This document shows positions 1 to 10,290 of a stretch of 64,000 bases of DNA, piece by piece. The stretch's first letter is position 1. Every line of letters starts with the position of its first letter. Source of the DNA: Platanthera guangdongensis (Eukaryota > Streptophyta > Magnoliopsida > Asparagales > Orchidaceae). Made by a program: the position numbers and the translations under genes. The stretch covers positions 8,606,043 through 8,670,042 of the forward strand of contig CM077155.1 in assembly GCA_039583875.1 (NCBI GenBank). Direction: 5' to 3'. The notes under the pieces are model-generated. The model did not search any database. It was not told the DNA's origin and saw only the letters and a program-made list of their open reading frames with translations.

Positions 1-577
1 CTTGCAATGAGCCTACAAGCTCGTCTACGGTCATCTGGGTGTGGTCCTTCGACTCCTCGATTGCCACCACCACATGCCGAAACTTCTTTGACATGGACCT
101 CAGAAGCTTCTCCATGAGACTCACATCGTCAATTGCCTCCCCATTGCGCTTCATTTCGTTTGTGAGCGTCCGCAGACGGGTCACAAAGTCACCGACCTTC
201 TCGGTGCTTTGCATCCTCAACATTTCATATTCTCCTCGAAGGGACTGCAACTTCACCTTCTTGGCTTTATCTACTCCTTGCATGGAGCGTTGCAATATCT
301 CCCATGCCTCCTTCGAACTTGTAGCTTCTGAGATCTTCTCGAACGTGGCTTCATCGACCCCTTGGTATAACGTGAACAACGCCTTCTTATCTTTCTTTCT
401 CGCTTCCCTTAATGCCGTCTTCTGGGCATTGGTCAACGCGGCTTCTACTTCAGTAGTAAGTTCTTCATACCCGTCTTCAACTATCTCCCATAGTTCCTTT
501 TAAGCGAGTAGCACCTTCATCTGAATACTCCAGTTTCCATAATTCATCTGCGTCAACTTGGGGACTTGCCCCGGCAT
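1..577 (-). pseudogene. Copia gag (UBN2-type), 5' part, edge element E1
   Basis: Read on the minus strand from an ATG at 577, the translation opens with MPGQVPKLTQMNYGNWSIQM, the usual start of plant Ty1/Copia capsid proteins. It continues with EMLRMQSTEKVGDFVTRL and later KFRHVVVAIEESKD, hallmarks of the UBN2 gag domain. Gag forms the cytoplasmic virus-like particle that packages element RNA. The frame has a TAA at 502-500 (codon 26), so this copy is broken; CAA to TAA is a likely origin. The coding region runs off the left edge, so zinc knuckle and pol are not seen. It lies just downstream (minus sense) of the primer site and LTR of the same element. Confidence 0.85.
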
Positions 578-640
578 AGCACCTCTAAACTCCATCTCTC
601 TTCTACTTCAAACCTTCCGAGTCACCGTAAAGGTTTGTAA

Positions 641-656
641 CCTGGCTTTGATACCA
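641..656 (-). other. tRNA-Met primer binding site of E1
   Basis: The minus strand reads TGGTATCAAAGCCAGG two bases inside the LTR end. It matches the initiator-tRNA-Met primer site common to plant Copia elements and fixes the element as minus-stranded, with its 5' LTR to the right. Confidence 0.85.
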
Positions 657-658
657 CT

Positions 659-1957
659 TGTTGGAAACGTGTATGAGTTCCCGCTCTATCTCAATCGATC
701 CCACTTAACACCAAAATAACTCAAGTTCAAATTGCAAGACCGCCCAACAAGCCGCCTATTCGCGCGGTCTCCCTCCTGCGAGACGATCAACAACCCGCGC
801 GAGTTCCCCTCTGCGAGAAAACTGAGGCGAGTTCACCACTCCAAACTGCCACAAACCGCGCGACCTCACTCCCGCAGGCGAGTAGTCCACTCGCGAGATC
901 AACCCTGCGAGCACACCAGCGAGCCTAACCCTTCTCGCGAGCTGCACACCTCTCGCGAGCACGCAAGCCGCGCGCTTTACCTTCTCGCGAGCTGACACAG
1001 GCGAGATCAAACGTCTAACCCGCAAGCTCAAGCCACCCGACTTGGTTGACAAGCCGCCCGGACAGAAGACACTCCAGCGCTGCAGCGCTTCTCTCTCTCT
1101 CTTTAAAACAAAAACAGGGATATGAGAGCTTCTCTCTCTATTTCATCAATCATAAAAGGAACTACAAATGACCTATTTATAGGCAAAGAAAAACAAACAA
1201 AAATAACCTCTCTCCTAATAAATACAACCTCTCATCTATCCATTTAATACATACCCTCTCCTATTCATTAAAAGCAAACTTAAATGAAATGGCTATTCCA
1301 ACAATCTTGTGGGGCCCGGTCAACATGTCAATCCCGGTCAACTTAATAACTCCAGCACCGATGACGATCAAACCACCCGCCACCACCGGAGAAGCACCGT
1401 CGAGGCTAACTGCACTCACGCACGCCATCGACGCCAAGCCGCACCACCAGAGAAAAATGTCATCAAGGCCACTGCACTCCCGCAGGCCTTCGTCGCCATG
1501 CGCGCACCACCGGAGAGAAATTCCGTCAAGGTCACCGCACCACCGCAAGCCTTTGCCACCCCGCCCCACCACATAATCTCCTCCAAGATCGGTAGATATT
1601 CTCTCCTCCAAGACCGGCTGGTATTTCCTCCAAAGCTGGTGGATACGCCGAGAGTCTCACACGAGAAAAGAGAAGAGAAAAAACCACACTCGATACCAGC
1701 AGCTCCACCGCCATCGCACGATGTTGCACCAACGACAACCACTTGCGGCAACCTACAGGGGTCTCCCACTCCTTGTGGCACCAAGAGCGAGACGACAGTG
1801 GCGAAAATGACAGCTCCTTCCTCCAACACTAGCAAGAGCAGTTGTTTTCTCTTATGCCAAAAAACCCAGGTGGCTGAATATGTTTCTCCAATTCCAACGT
1901 GAATAGGAGGATCTCCTCTTAGGTGGCCCACCTTCACCCAGACAGTTTTTTCTAACA
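659..1957 (-). repeat. 5' LTR of edge Copia element E1
   Basis: On the minus strand the LTR starts TGTTAGAAAA at 1957 and ends TTTCCAACA at 659, then two bases and the primer site. Its length is 1,299 bp with TG...CA ends. The partner LTR lies outside the window, so the TSD cannot be tested. The part between 730 and 1060, in the transcribed leader downstream of the TATA box, is GC-rich and full of CTCGCGAG palindromes. Open frames inside it show no protein resemblance and are treated as chance. Confidence 0.8.
1172..1183 (-). promoter_or_regulatory. LTR TATA box (E1)
   Basis: The minus strand reads CCTATAAATAGG, a strong plant TATA box in the middle of the LTR. It puts U3 at about 1184-1957. 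Confidence 0.65.
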
Positions 1958-2359
1958 ATATATATAGGGGGGAATTTATATTAAACCTCCCATTAGCAAA
2001 TCGGATCCGGATCCGAACCAAAATTTCAACACTTCCCCTTCCCTTCCGACAGGCTCCTCCGGAAGATGACCACATCCTACACTACTAGTGTATGACTTTC
2101 CTACCATTTTTGTGTTGAACAACACTCTTCTCCCACATCTTCGGCTGCTAGGCTATGACTTTCCTGTCATTTTTGTGTTGAACAACCCTCTACTATTTAC
2201 CTTCCCCATTTTGAACTCACTTTTGTGACAACACCTTCACTTTATTTTTTTTGGAATACACCGTTGAAAATTTGTGCTCGTATGTAGTTATATTTTTGAG
2301 TCTGATATCTGCTGCTTTATTTGTAATTAACTTTTTAGTAGTTTTTGATATCCCAGACA
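1958..2359. other. non-coding stretch with a 63-bp-period duplication
   Basis: No gene is visible. A 42-bp unit beginning TATGACTTTCCT occurs at 2091-2132 and again at 2154-2195 with few changes. The minus strand leaving the LTR-like arm at 2360 could be the 5' leader of that old element. Confidence 0.5.
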
Positions 2360-3343
2360 ACGATGCCATAAACTTGATATGCCTAAAGTAAATTTATGCA
2401 ATTGCATTTGTTGAATCAAGTATTAAAATGAGAGTAAAATCATTCTCATGAGAAAGTGACTAATCTAACGCTCACACATACTAGTTTAAATCTTTTCTTT
2501 AAATTCAAACATATTCAACAAAGTGATTTTTTAAATAGATGAAAATAGTAATTAAACTAGAGGAATAATATCCTAAAATTACTTTTTATTAATTTGGAGA
2601 AGTAGTTTTGTATTTTAATTTCCTATGTCTATTATGATGAATATTTAAAATGATGTCTTACGAGAATGTTTAATAAATTTATCATTTTAAATTGGAAAAC
2701 CTTATCTCTTAATATCAAAAATCCCTATATTTCTTCATTCCTCTATTCATCTCTAACTTAAGTGGAGCAGAAAAATATTATGAAGAATGAAAATCAAAGT
2801 TGCTAGCCAGAATACAAAATCTCTTTCTCCATTTTACGCTATATCGAATTTATGATATACTTCAGCACCTCCTCTCTCAAATCTTGGCACACAGTGAAAA
2901 TATAGAAACATTTGGTGAAATATTCACGCTTCTCCTTTCTCGAATCTCGAAACGTGATAAAAAAATTTCCATCAAAATATTTACGCTTCTCCTCTCCCGA
3001 ATCTTGAAATGCAATAAAAAAAATAAAAGAACAAAGTTTCACGTTCTAGTTTAAAAATCCAATAAAGGTAAATTAGCAAACATACATAAAGCTTAAAAGA
3101 GATTCATTATGAGAACACACATATTACTATCATCATGAAAGGCTTTGAGAGATCAAATCATACTCATAGAGAAACATCACACAAATTGAAAGAGCTTACT
3201 AAACATGATGATTGAAGATCCAACACTGCATGAATTTTCCTCTGAATTTTTCCCAAGAGCCGTCTCCTTCTCCAAAATGTATGCCCTAGCCACCGGCCTC
3301 ACTAATTCTCCTCCAGTCGATATCCCCTCCAGCAATCAAAAAT
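2360..3343 (-). repeat. left arm, segment 1, of large inverted repeat P (LTR-like)
   Basis: This stretch is the reverse complement of about 20650-21625 with moderate divergence. Shared landmarks include two copies of a 'cgaatctcgaaacgtgataa'-like motif at 2940-3010, mirrored at 20970-21050, and the words around 2411-2480 mirrored at 21500-21590. At 2340-2375 the minus strand reads ATGGCATCGTTGTCTGGGAT, resembling a decayed Gypsy primer site of the TGGCGCCGTTGCCGGGGA type. The arm may therefore be an LTR end. It is cut at 3343 by Copia M and resumes after the M target duplication. Confidence 0.7.
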
Positions 3344-3891
3344 TGTTGAAATTTGTGAAGTGGAAGTGGTTGACGGGACAGGCCGGGCAGCCTGGGCGGA
3401 CAGCAGGAGGTCGCTCTGCGGCTTGTCAACTCTGTTTCAACTTTGCCAGCTTCAATAACCTGTCCGCCGGCTTCAGGCAGGTAGGTGGTGTTTCTCAGTT
3501 CAGCTTCAGCAGGAGACGAATAACGGTGTGTCCGCGCAGCCTCGCGACTTCGGCGGACTCCGTGGCTATTCGGCGGATTGCAGCTTAGTTCGGGCGATCT
3601 CAGCGGACTCGGCGACCTCGGCGGTCTCGGCGGACTCCGCTGCTGTCCGCCCGGCTTGGGTTTTGGTGCTTTCTGTTTACAACTATTATACTAGCGAAAT
3701 CATGTCTCGCTATGTATGCCTCATGTTGTAAAGAAGTGAATGTGTAAAAGATCTGCTTGTGCTTCCATTGTTTGTTGGGATTAACCTTTGTTCCTTGGTT
3801 TTCCGCTAGTTCAACGTGAGAACTGGGTAGTGCCGAAGATATTAATTTGGCGTTTGGGCTACCTTGCTGACCACGTTGAGAAATTTTAACA
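3344..3891 (+). repeat. 5' LTR of M, internally deleted
   Basis: It starts TGTTGAAATTTGTG and ends GAAATTTTAACA. Compared with the 3' LTR it keeps the first ~60 bp and the last ~490 bp but lacks the 1,108 bp between, which hold most of U3 and the TATA box. The join at about 3401-3406 reads CAGCA, where both parental sites in the 3' LTR read CAACA. Confidence 0.95.
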
Positions 3892-3902
3892 TGGTATCAG
3901 AG
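3892..3902 (+). other. tRNA-Met primer binding site of M
   Basis: TGGTATCAGAG follows the last base of the 5' LTR directly, as in most plant Copia elements. Confidence 0.9.
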
Positions 3903-4014
3903 GGAGGTTCAGTTGCGTGAGCGGTAGTCAACCAGTGTTGTTACTCAGTGATTGAGTGGTGATCAACCTGTGTTGTTGCTCGGAGCTTCTGAAAGGTTGC
4001 CAACAGGTGTTGCA

Positions 4015-4687
4015 ATGGAAGGGAGCTTTGCAAGGGGTCTTGGCATTGAACTCTTAATGCCGACTAACTTTAAGAAGTGGAAGTCGTGCATGAAGAGTTA
4101 TCTTCTTGGCGAGGAGCTGTGGGAAGTCGTCGGTGGTGACGACATATAGGAAGTAACTGCTGCATTCGGTACTACTGAGCAGGTTAGGCTCTGGAGAAGA
4201 ACAAATGCTAAGGCGGAGTTCATTCTGAAGAGGGCCGTGTCTCCGGAACTGTTTGATCACATCGTTGGATGTGAGTCGGCTGCTGATATTTGGACAACCA
4301 TTGATGTTGTTCAATAGGAAGAATGTGGCGCGGCTTCAGTTCCTGGAGAATGAGTTGGCCAGGGCAACTCAGGGAGACCTTTCCATCTCGAGGTTCTTCT
4401 TAAAGATGAAGAGCTTGTGTGCTGAGCTGTCGGCATTGGATCCTGATGAGCCTATCTCTGAGGCGAAGATGAAGAGGCACATTATCCGTGATTTGCGGAA
4501 GGAGTATGTGGCCTTTGTGATATCTGTTCAAGGGTGGGCTACTCAGCCGTCTTTGCTGGAGCTGGAGAATCTGCTTGCATCGTAGGAGAGCTTGGCAAGG
4601 CAGATGGCTGGAGTGAACCTGAATCAGGAAGGCAGCGAAGCTATCTTCTCAGGCAAGAAGAAATGATGGGAAGGGAAGAAGAAGAAG
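4015..4687 (+). pseudogene. gag (capsid part) of Copia M
   Basis: From the ATG at 4015 the frame reads a Copia capsid start with the NFKKWKSCMKSYLLGEELWE segment typical of DUF4219/UBN2 proteins. It stops at 4147-4149 (TAG). A frameshift near 4290-4300 moves the homologous reading to another frame, which continues with the LFNRKNVARLQFLENEL helix region and LCAELSALDPDEPI to a TAG at 4583-4585. A further TGA lies at 4664-4666 before the zinc-knuckle ORF. Gag would build the particle; this copy cannot make it in one piece. Confidence 0.85.
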
Positions 4688-6349
4688 GTGCAGGTCGCTG
4701 GTGAGAAGGAGACTTCAACTTCATATCAGCCGGAGAGGAGCAATGCTCCTAAGGACTGGATGAAGAACCTGAAGTGCTACCGGTATCATCAGCGAGGGCA
4801 CTTCAAGCGGGACTGCAAGGTCAAACTGCAGCCTGGGCATGCTGCGGCAAAGGAGGAAACTTGCTCAAGAAGTGAAGAAGCAGAATGGGGCGGAGCTTTT
4901 ATGACGGGCACTTGTGTCCGGGCCTTGTCTGCTGAGGACTTCAATGGCGAGTGGATCGTGGACTCCGGGTGTGGTCATCACCTCACCGGAGACAAGTCAA
5001 AGTTCACCTCCATGCAGGCTTACTCAGGTAATGAAGCTATTATCACTGCTGATAATACTGTTTATGCAGTAGAGAAAGAAGGGTTCGTGTCTTTGGGTAG
5101 TGATCAGGGGCCACTCAAGTTAAGGAGTGTGTATCACGTGCCGGACATGATGAAAAACCTCTTCTCGGTGACCAATGCGGTGGACGCTGGTTATCATGTT
5201 CTGTTTGGGCCAACAGACGTGAGGTTCCTTCGCAACGTATCAACGGTGAAGGCTGATGTTGCTCATGTAGGGAGGAGGGTGAAGAACTTGTTTATTATTG
5301 CCACCAATTCATATGTTTATAGGATGAGGGCCAATGATAGCGCTGCTATCTGGCATGAGAGGCTGAGGCTTGTTGGCATGGACAAGCTGAAGGCGATGAC
5401 GAGTAGAAGTCTGGTGAAGGGGTTGCCTAAGTTGTCCTCCTTTGGTGACGGGCATGTTTGCGCGGGCTATCAATACGGTAAGGCACATCGCCTTCCGTTT
5501 GATAAATCACAAACAAGGAGCAAGAAACCATTGGAGTGCATTCATGGCGACCTGATGGGACCGACGATTACTGCCAGCCTTGGTGGAAGCAGGTACATGC
5601 TTGTCTTGGTTGATGACTACTCAAGGTATGCTTGGGTGTACTTCTTAAAGGAGAAGTCGGAAGCCTTCCATTTGTTTGTGGAGTTCAAGGAGTTGGTAGA
5701 AGGCCGGCTTGGCTTGCGGATCAAGAAGCTTAGAATGGATAACGGGGGTGAGTTTGTCTCCGCCGAGTTTTCTAACTTCTGCAGGAAGCACGGGATCCAA
5801 CGAGAGCTTACTTGTGCTCACACTCCACAACAAAATGGGGTAGCAGAGCGGAAGATCCGTCATCTGACGGAGACCTGCAAATGCTGGCTTCATGCGAAAG
5901 ATATCCCAAGGTCCTTTTGGGCGGAGGGGATGTCTTGTGCTGCTTATGTCATCAACCGGATGCCACTCAGCCATATCAACATGAAGACTCCTATTGAGCT
6001 ATTGCTGAAGGAGAAGCCGAGTGTTGGACACCTTCGGGTGTTCGGTTCAACTTGCTACGTGCATGCCCCGGATGCTTCACGGACTAAGCTGGATGCGAAG
6101 GCAAGGAAGCTTGTCTTTGTTGGCTACGATGAGCGGAAGAAGGGATGGAAATGCATGGACCCTGTGACGAAGAAGTTCGTGGTGTCAAGAGACGTTGTCT
6201 TTGACGAGCTGACGTCATATGGAGGTGGCTCGGTTGAGCTAACCAGAAGTAGCAAGGTTGATGAAGCACCGGTGGTGGCTGATGAAGTCTTGGAAGAGGA
6301 GCTTGCTGTTTCACCAGCAGCTCCTGTTGCTTCTAACTCCGAGGCTTAG
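4688..6349 (+). pseudogene. zinc knuckle - protease - integrase of Copia M
   Basis: A 553-codon open stretch. Residues 30-43, CYRYHQRGHFKRDC, are a CCHC knuckle whose second Cys is Tyr. Protease follows, with the catalytic DSG at 92-94 (WIVDSGCGHHLTG). The integrase zinc-binding region near 225-275 is damaged: a His position reads Arg in WHERLRLVG, and a Cys reads Tyr in GYQYGKAH. The core keeps the three acidic positions in HGDLMGP (~286), MDNGGEF (~350) and NGVAERK (~387). The C-terminal integrase region is present up to a TAG where CAG is the likely ancestor. Protease matures the polyprotein and integrase inserts the cDNA in the nucleus; the lesions make this copy doubtful in both. Confidence 0.9.
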
Positions 6350-6388
6350 CCTTCTGGCTCAGGAAGCAGGGGGAGCACTGCTCAATGC

Positions 6389-7384
6389 TTGCCCCAAGTA
6401 GGAGTTGAGCCCGAAGAAACAATGGAAGCAGTGAGCAAGGAGCCGACCCTTCGGAGATCGAAGAGGGTGGTTAAGCCACCGGCTCGGTATTGTGATGGGA
6501 ATGTAGTGAGCTTTGTCTCTTGCTTCTTTGCAGGTCCTCTGGATGAGCGAGAGCCTGCAAACTTCAACGAGGCCACTGGAGTGAAGGAGTGGGAAGGTGC
6601 CATGAAAGAAGAGATTGATGCTCTGAAGAAGAATGAAACCTGGGACCTTGTGCCCAAGGTTGATGACATTACTCCGGTTACTTGCAAGTGGGTGTATAAG
6701 TTGAAGAAGAAGGCTGATGGGAGCATTGATAGGTTCAAGGCTCGCCTGGTCGCTAGAGGATTCTCACAACAGTATGGAGAAGACTATGAGGAGACATTCA
6801 GTCCAGTTGCGAAGATAACTTCAGTAAGAGTGGTGATCGCCTTGGCTGCTAGCAAGGGATGGAGGTTGTGGCAACTCGATGTGAAGAATGCCTTTATTTA
6901 CGGAGAGATTGACAAGGACATATTCATGGATCAGCCGCTTGGTTTTGTCTCTGAAAAGCATCCGGACTATGTCTGTAAACTCAGGAAGGCTCTCTATGGG
7001 TTAAAGCAAGCTCCTAGAGCGTGGTATGGGAAGATTGCAGAGTACTTGCAATTCTGTGGATACCTTGCTTCCAACTCGAATTCAAGCTTGTTCGTCAAGA
7101 AGAAGGGGGAGCTACAAGTCTTGGTCCTGCTGTATGTGGATGACATTATCATCACAGGGAATTCGGAGGGGGAAGTAGCAAGGCTCAGGGCAGAGCTTGC
7201 TATACGCTTCGAGATGAAAGACTTGGGAGAGTTGCATCACTTTCTCGGTCTGGAAGTGGAGAGGAAGGAGTACGGGGTTCTCATTTGCCAGAAAGGGTAT
7301 GCTGATCGCATTGTGAAGCGGTTCAGCATGGGCGAAGGGAAGAAGTGCTCTACTCCACTGGAACTTAGGCTGAAGCTTCGATGA
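6389..7384 (+). pseudogene. reverse transcriptase domain of Copia M
   Basis: This is the direct continuation of the integrase ORF in the same polyprotein, separated by the TAG at 6347-6349. It reads the Copia RT (RVT_2) landmarks in order: KWVYKLKKKADGSIDRFKAR, then LVARGFSQQYGEDYEETFSP, then QLDVKNAFIYGEI with the first catalytic Asp, then LRKALYGLKQAPRAW, then LLYVDDIIITGN with the YVDD site at about residues 249-252. The domain is well preserved and ends in a TGA at 7382-7384. RT copies element RNA to DNA inside the particle. The first ORF methionine is only the next ATG after the stop, not a true start. Confidence 0.9.
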
Positions 7385-7411
7385 GATGAGGGAAGGGTTC
7401 TTCATGATCCC

Positions 7412-8098
7412 TTGGTGTTCAGGGCTCTTGTTGGGAGCTTGATTTACCTGACGATTACAAGGCCGGACATTGCCTATGCTGTTGACCGAGTAAGTCGGTA
7501 TATGACTGAACCAAGGCAATCTCATCTAGTGGCGGCAAAGGGTATTCTGAAGTATGTCAAGGTGACTTCTGATATGGGACTCCTCTATGGAAGGGACTCG
7601 GAGTTTGCGTTGCTTGGGTACACGGTTGCTGACTATGGTGGTGATTCGGATGATCGGAGGTCCACTTCAGGTTTTGTGTTCACTTGCGGTTCAGCTCGTA
7701 TCTCATGGTGTAGCAAGAAGCAGGACTCGGTGTTGGTTTCAACCACGGAGGCGGAGTATAAGGCTTCAGCCTTGGCTGCTCGGGAAGCCGTTTGGTTGAG
7801 GAGGCTTATAGAGGATGTTCATGAAGAAGTGCAAGGGCCTACTTTACTCCGGGGTGACAATGAGAGTGCTCTCAAACTGGTTAACAATCCAGTGTGTCAC
7901 GCCAGGACCAAGCATATAGAGATTGATCACCATTTCATCAGGGAGAAGGTGTTGGAAGGATCTCTGCTGGTCGGGCATGTTCGGAGTGAAGATAATCTTG
8001 CTGACATCTTCACGAAGCCACTGTCGAAGGGGCCCTTTGAACGCTTGCACAACTTGCTGGGCTTGATCACCACTTCTCACTTCAAGGGGGAGTGTTGA
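7412..8098 (+). pseudogene. RT thumb and RNase H of Copia M
   Basis: The reading resumes after the TGA with LVGSLIYLTITRPDIAYAVD, the segment that follows Copia RT, then RNase H. The normally acidic SDADW-like block reads YTVADYGGDSDDRRSTSGF, so one acidic position is Val. Downstream landmarks are WCSKKQDSVLVSTTEAEY, the DNESALKLVNNP block, TKHIEIDHHFIREK and DIFTKPLSKGPFERL, ending next to the polypurine tract. RNase H removes the RNA template during cDNA synthesis. Confidence 0.9.
8084..8092 (+). other. polypurine tract of M
   Basis: AAGGGGGAG lies directly before the TGTTGAAA start of the 3' LTR, the expected plus-strand primer position. Confidence 0.9.
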
Positions 8099-9748
8099 AA
8101 TTTGTGAAGTGGAAGTGGTTGACGGGATAGGCCGGGCGACCTGGGCGGACAACATTGGCGGACTAGGCGGACTGGGCGGACTGTGATGTGCGGCCTGGTG
8201 GAAGGTCTAGTGAAAAGCCGGCTGTCTTCTGAGCGGGTTGTTTGCATGAAGTCCGCGGACTATACGGTCTGCTATCTGCGGATAGGACGTTGGCTGTTTG
8301 GTTTAGCCAAGGAGCGGCCTGAGCGGATAGAGGCTTGCAGACTGATGCATTGCTCAGTGGCCGTGGTGCAAGCTTGTGCTGATAGGCGGTTTGGCTCATG
8401 TTCGCGGGAAGCTTGCGGACTAGTGTGTCCGCATTTTGGGCTGTTGCGGACTGGGCTTAGAGCTTGGCTGAGGCCTTGTCGAGCTCTGGTGGTACAACAG
8501 GTGCTTTGCTGTGGAGGTCGTTGGCGGACTGGTTTTGGAGTCCAGGAGATGGTTGCTGCGTTGGGCAGGAGTGCGAGGAGCTTGCAGACTGCTGGCGGTC
8601 TGTGCTATGGTGTTTGGCGGACGGGTGTTTGAGTCCGCCATGCTCGCATTGGCCTTTGATGGTTTTGGACTTGGTTCGCTCTGTGCCAAGACCATGGTGT
8701 CCGCCGTATCCGCCAAGTCTGCTGTGACCGGGCGGACTGTTGCTATCTGCCTTTGGTCGTGGACTTGTGGCGGATTGAGGCTTGAGTCTTGCGGACTGCC
8801 TCGGGGTTGTGCGGACAGCCATTGAAGGGGGTTGCTGTCCTGCGGTGGTCGGAGGCTTTGCGGGCTGATGCCTTGTCCGCATAGCTTAGGCGGACTGATG
8901 AGGGTTCGTCAATGTTGCCTTGCTCCTGGCGGTTTTCCTTGGTATCCGGCTATGTCCTTGCGGACTCGGCGGAAGGTGTTTTGATATCACGCGGGCTGGG
9001 GCGGTGTCTCTATCTCTAGGGTGGTGACCACACTCCTCACCTCGCCTATAAATAGGACCCCCTGGCAGGTCTACAGTAACTTAAGTGAACAGTAAGTTGG
9101 GTTGGGCAAGGAGCTGCGGTATCAGTTTGCCTGTCCGCGCGGATTGATTCAGGGCTGGCGGTTTGCTGTGTGCAGGTAGCGCGGGTAGCTTCAAGGAGCC
9201 AGGAGTGTGGCTTTGACTTCGGTCAAGTACTTGGAAGTTGTGGGGTCTCTGCGGATTCAACAGGAGGTCGCTCTGCGGCTTGTCAACTCTGTTTCAACTT
9301 TGCCAGCTTCAATAACCTGTCCGCCGGCTTCAGGCGGGTAGGGGGTGTTCCTCAGTTCAGCTTCAGCAGGAGACGAATAACGGTGTGTCCGCGCGGCCTC
9401 GCGGCTTCGGCGGACTCCGTGGCTATTCGACGGATTGCAGCTTAGCTCGGGCGATCTCAGCGGACTCGGCGACCTCGGCGGTCTCGGCGGACTCCGGTGC
9501 TGTCCGCCCAGCTTGGGTTTTGGTGCTTTCTGTTTACAGCTGTTATACTAGTGAAATCATGTCTCGCTATGTATGTCTCATGTTGTAAAGAAGTGAATGT
9601 GTAAAAGATCTGCTTGTGCTTCCATTGTTTGTTGGGATTAACCTTTGTTCCTTGGTTTTCCGCTGGTTCAACGTGAGAACTGGGTAGTGCCGAAGATATT
9701 AATTTGGCGTTTGAGCTACCTTGCTGACCACGTTGAGAAATTTTAACA
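8093..9748 (+). repeat. 3' LTR of M, full length
   Basis: It runs from TGTTGAAATTTGTG to GAAATTTTAACA, 1,656 bp. From 8140 to about 9000 the U3 is crowded with the octamer GGCGGACT or TGCGGACT, tandem three times at 8157-8184. A TATA box is at 9045-9056. Open frames at 8183-8882 on both strands follow this GC-rich repeat and have no protein resemblance. Confidence 0.95.
9045..9056 (+). promoter_or_regulatory. LTR TATA box (M), only in the 3' LTR
   Basis: CCTATAAATAGG lies at the U3/R side of the 3' LTR. The matching sequence is absent from the 5' LTR because of its internal deletion. Confidence 0.75.
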
Positions 9749-9753
9749 AAAAT

Positions 9754-10285
9754 TGATCCAAAAAAATACTCCAAAGATTGAGATTTACTCTCCTTTTAAT
9801 CCAAAAATTTGCCCCTTCTTTAAATGGAAAAACCTTTAAATAAAATTTGATTTCTCTCCTTATAACATTTTTCGTCTTAATATGGTGTTATGCCCCAGTT
9901 AAATGCCTGCCATTGTTGAATCACTGCCTCCCTTTTCGAATTTGCAAATGGCTTAAAGATTTGAATTTCAAATCTGAAATTTTGATTGTAACTTATTGTA
10001 ATAACTCTGCAACAACTTTTCTGAAAATCAATTGGCTTTGCTACATTTCATCAAGTCAAATTTATTCAACATTTTGTACAATAAAAATATAGAAAAATGA
10101 CGATAAAATCCAACTTAGACCAATTACAAATTTAATCTTATTTTATTTTATTCAAAAACATTTTTCTTAATTATAATAATCATAAAGTCAATCAAAATGG
10201 ACTAAAATAACTTCTTTTTAAAAAGTTATCATACCCCCATACTTAGACATTTGGTAGTCCCTTGCAAATATAATTAATAAATTAG
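9754..10285 (-). repeat. left arm, segment 2, of inverted repeat P
   Basis: This is the reverse complement of about 20100-20560, aligning through AT-rich words such as those at 10020-10180 against 20160-20300. At 10236-10255 the minus strand reads GTCTAAGTATGGGGGTATGA, resembling the polypurine tract and start of a 3' LTR; the mirror is CCTAAGTGTGGAGGTGTCAT at 20098-20117. Confidence 0.7.
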
Positions 10286-10290
10286 GTGAA

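Larger units (their letters stand above)
3344..9748 (+). mobile_element. Copia LTR retrotransposon M, TSD AAAAT
   Basis: A complete-length Copia element with LTRs of unequal size (548 and 1,656 bp), TG...CA ends, primer site, gag, zinc knuckle, protease, integrase, RT, RNase H and polypurine tract in Copia order. The target duplication AAAAT is perfect at 3339-3343 and 9749-9753. The R/U5 parts of the LTRs are about 97% identical by eye, and most differences are transitions. It is inserted in the left arm of inverted repeat P. The 5' LTR lacks its promoter and the coding region has several stops and a frameshift, so it cannot be autonomous. Confidence 0.95.

Noticed and set aside
39..503. 154-codon plus-strand ORF
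   Set aside because: It lies antisense to the gag of E1, whose translation is a clear family match; the plus reading is a shadow.
732..2075. Several ORFs on both strands in the E1 LTR
   Set aside because: They follow GC-rich LTR repeats, overlap each other in all frames and resemble no protein.
8163..8882. Overlapping ORFs of 78-149 codons in the 3' LTR of M
   Set aside because: They are created by the stop-poor GGCGGACT repeat field and are absent from the 5' LTR.
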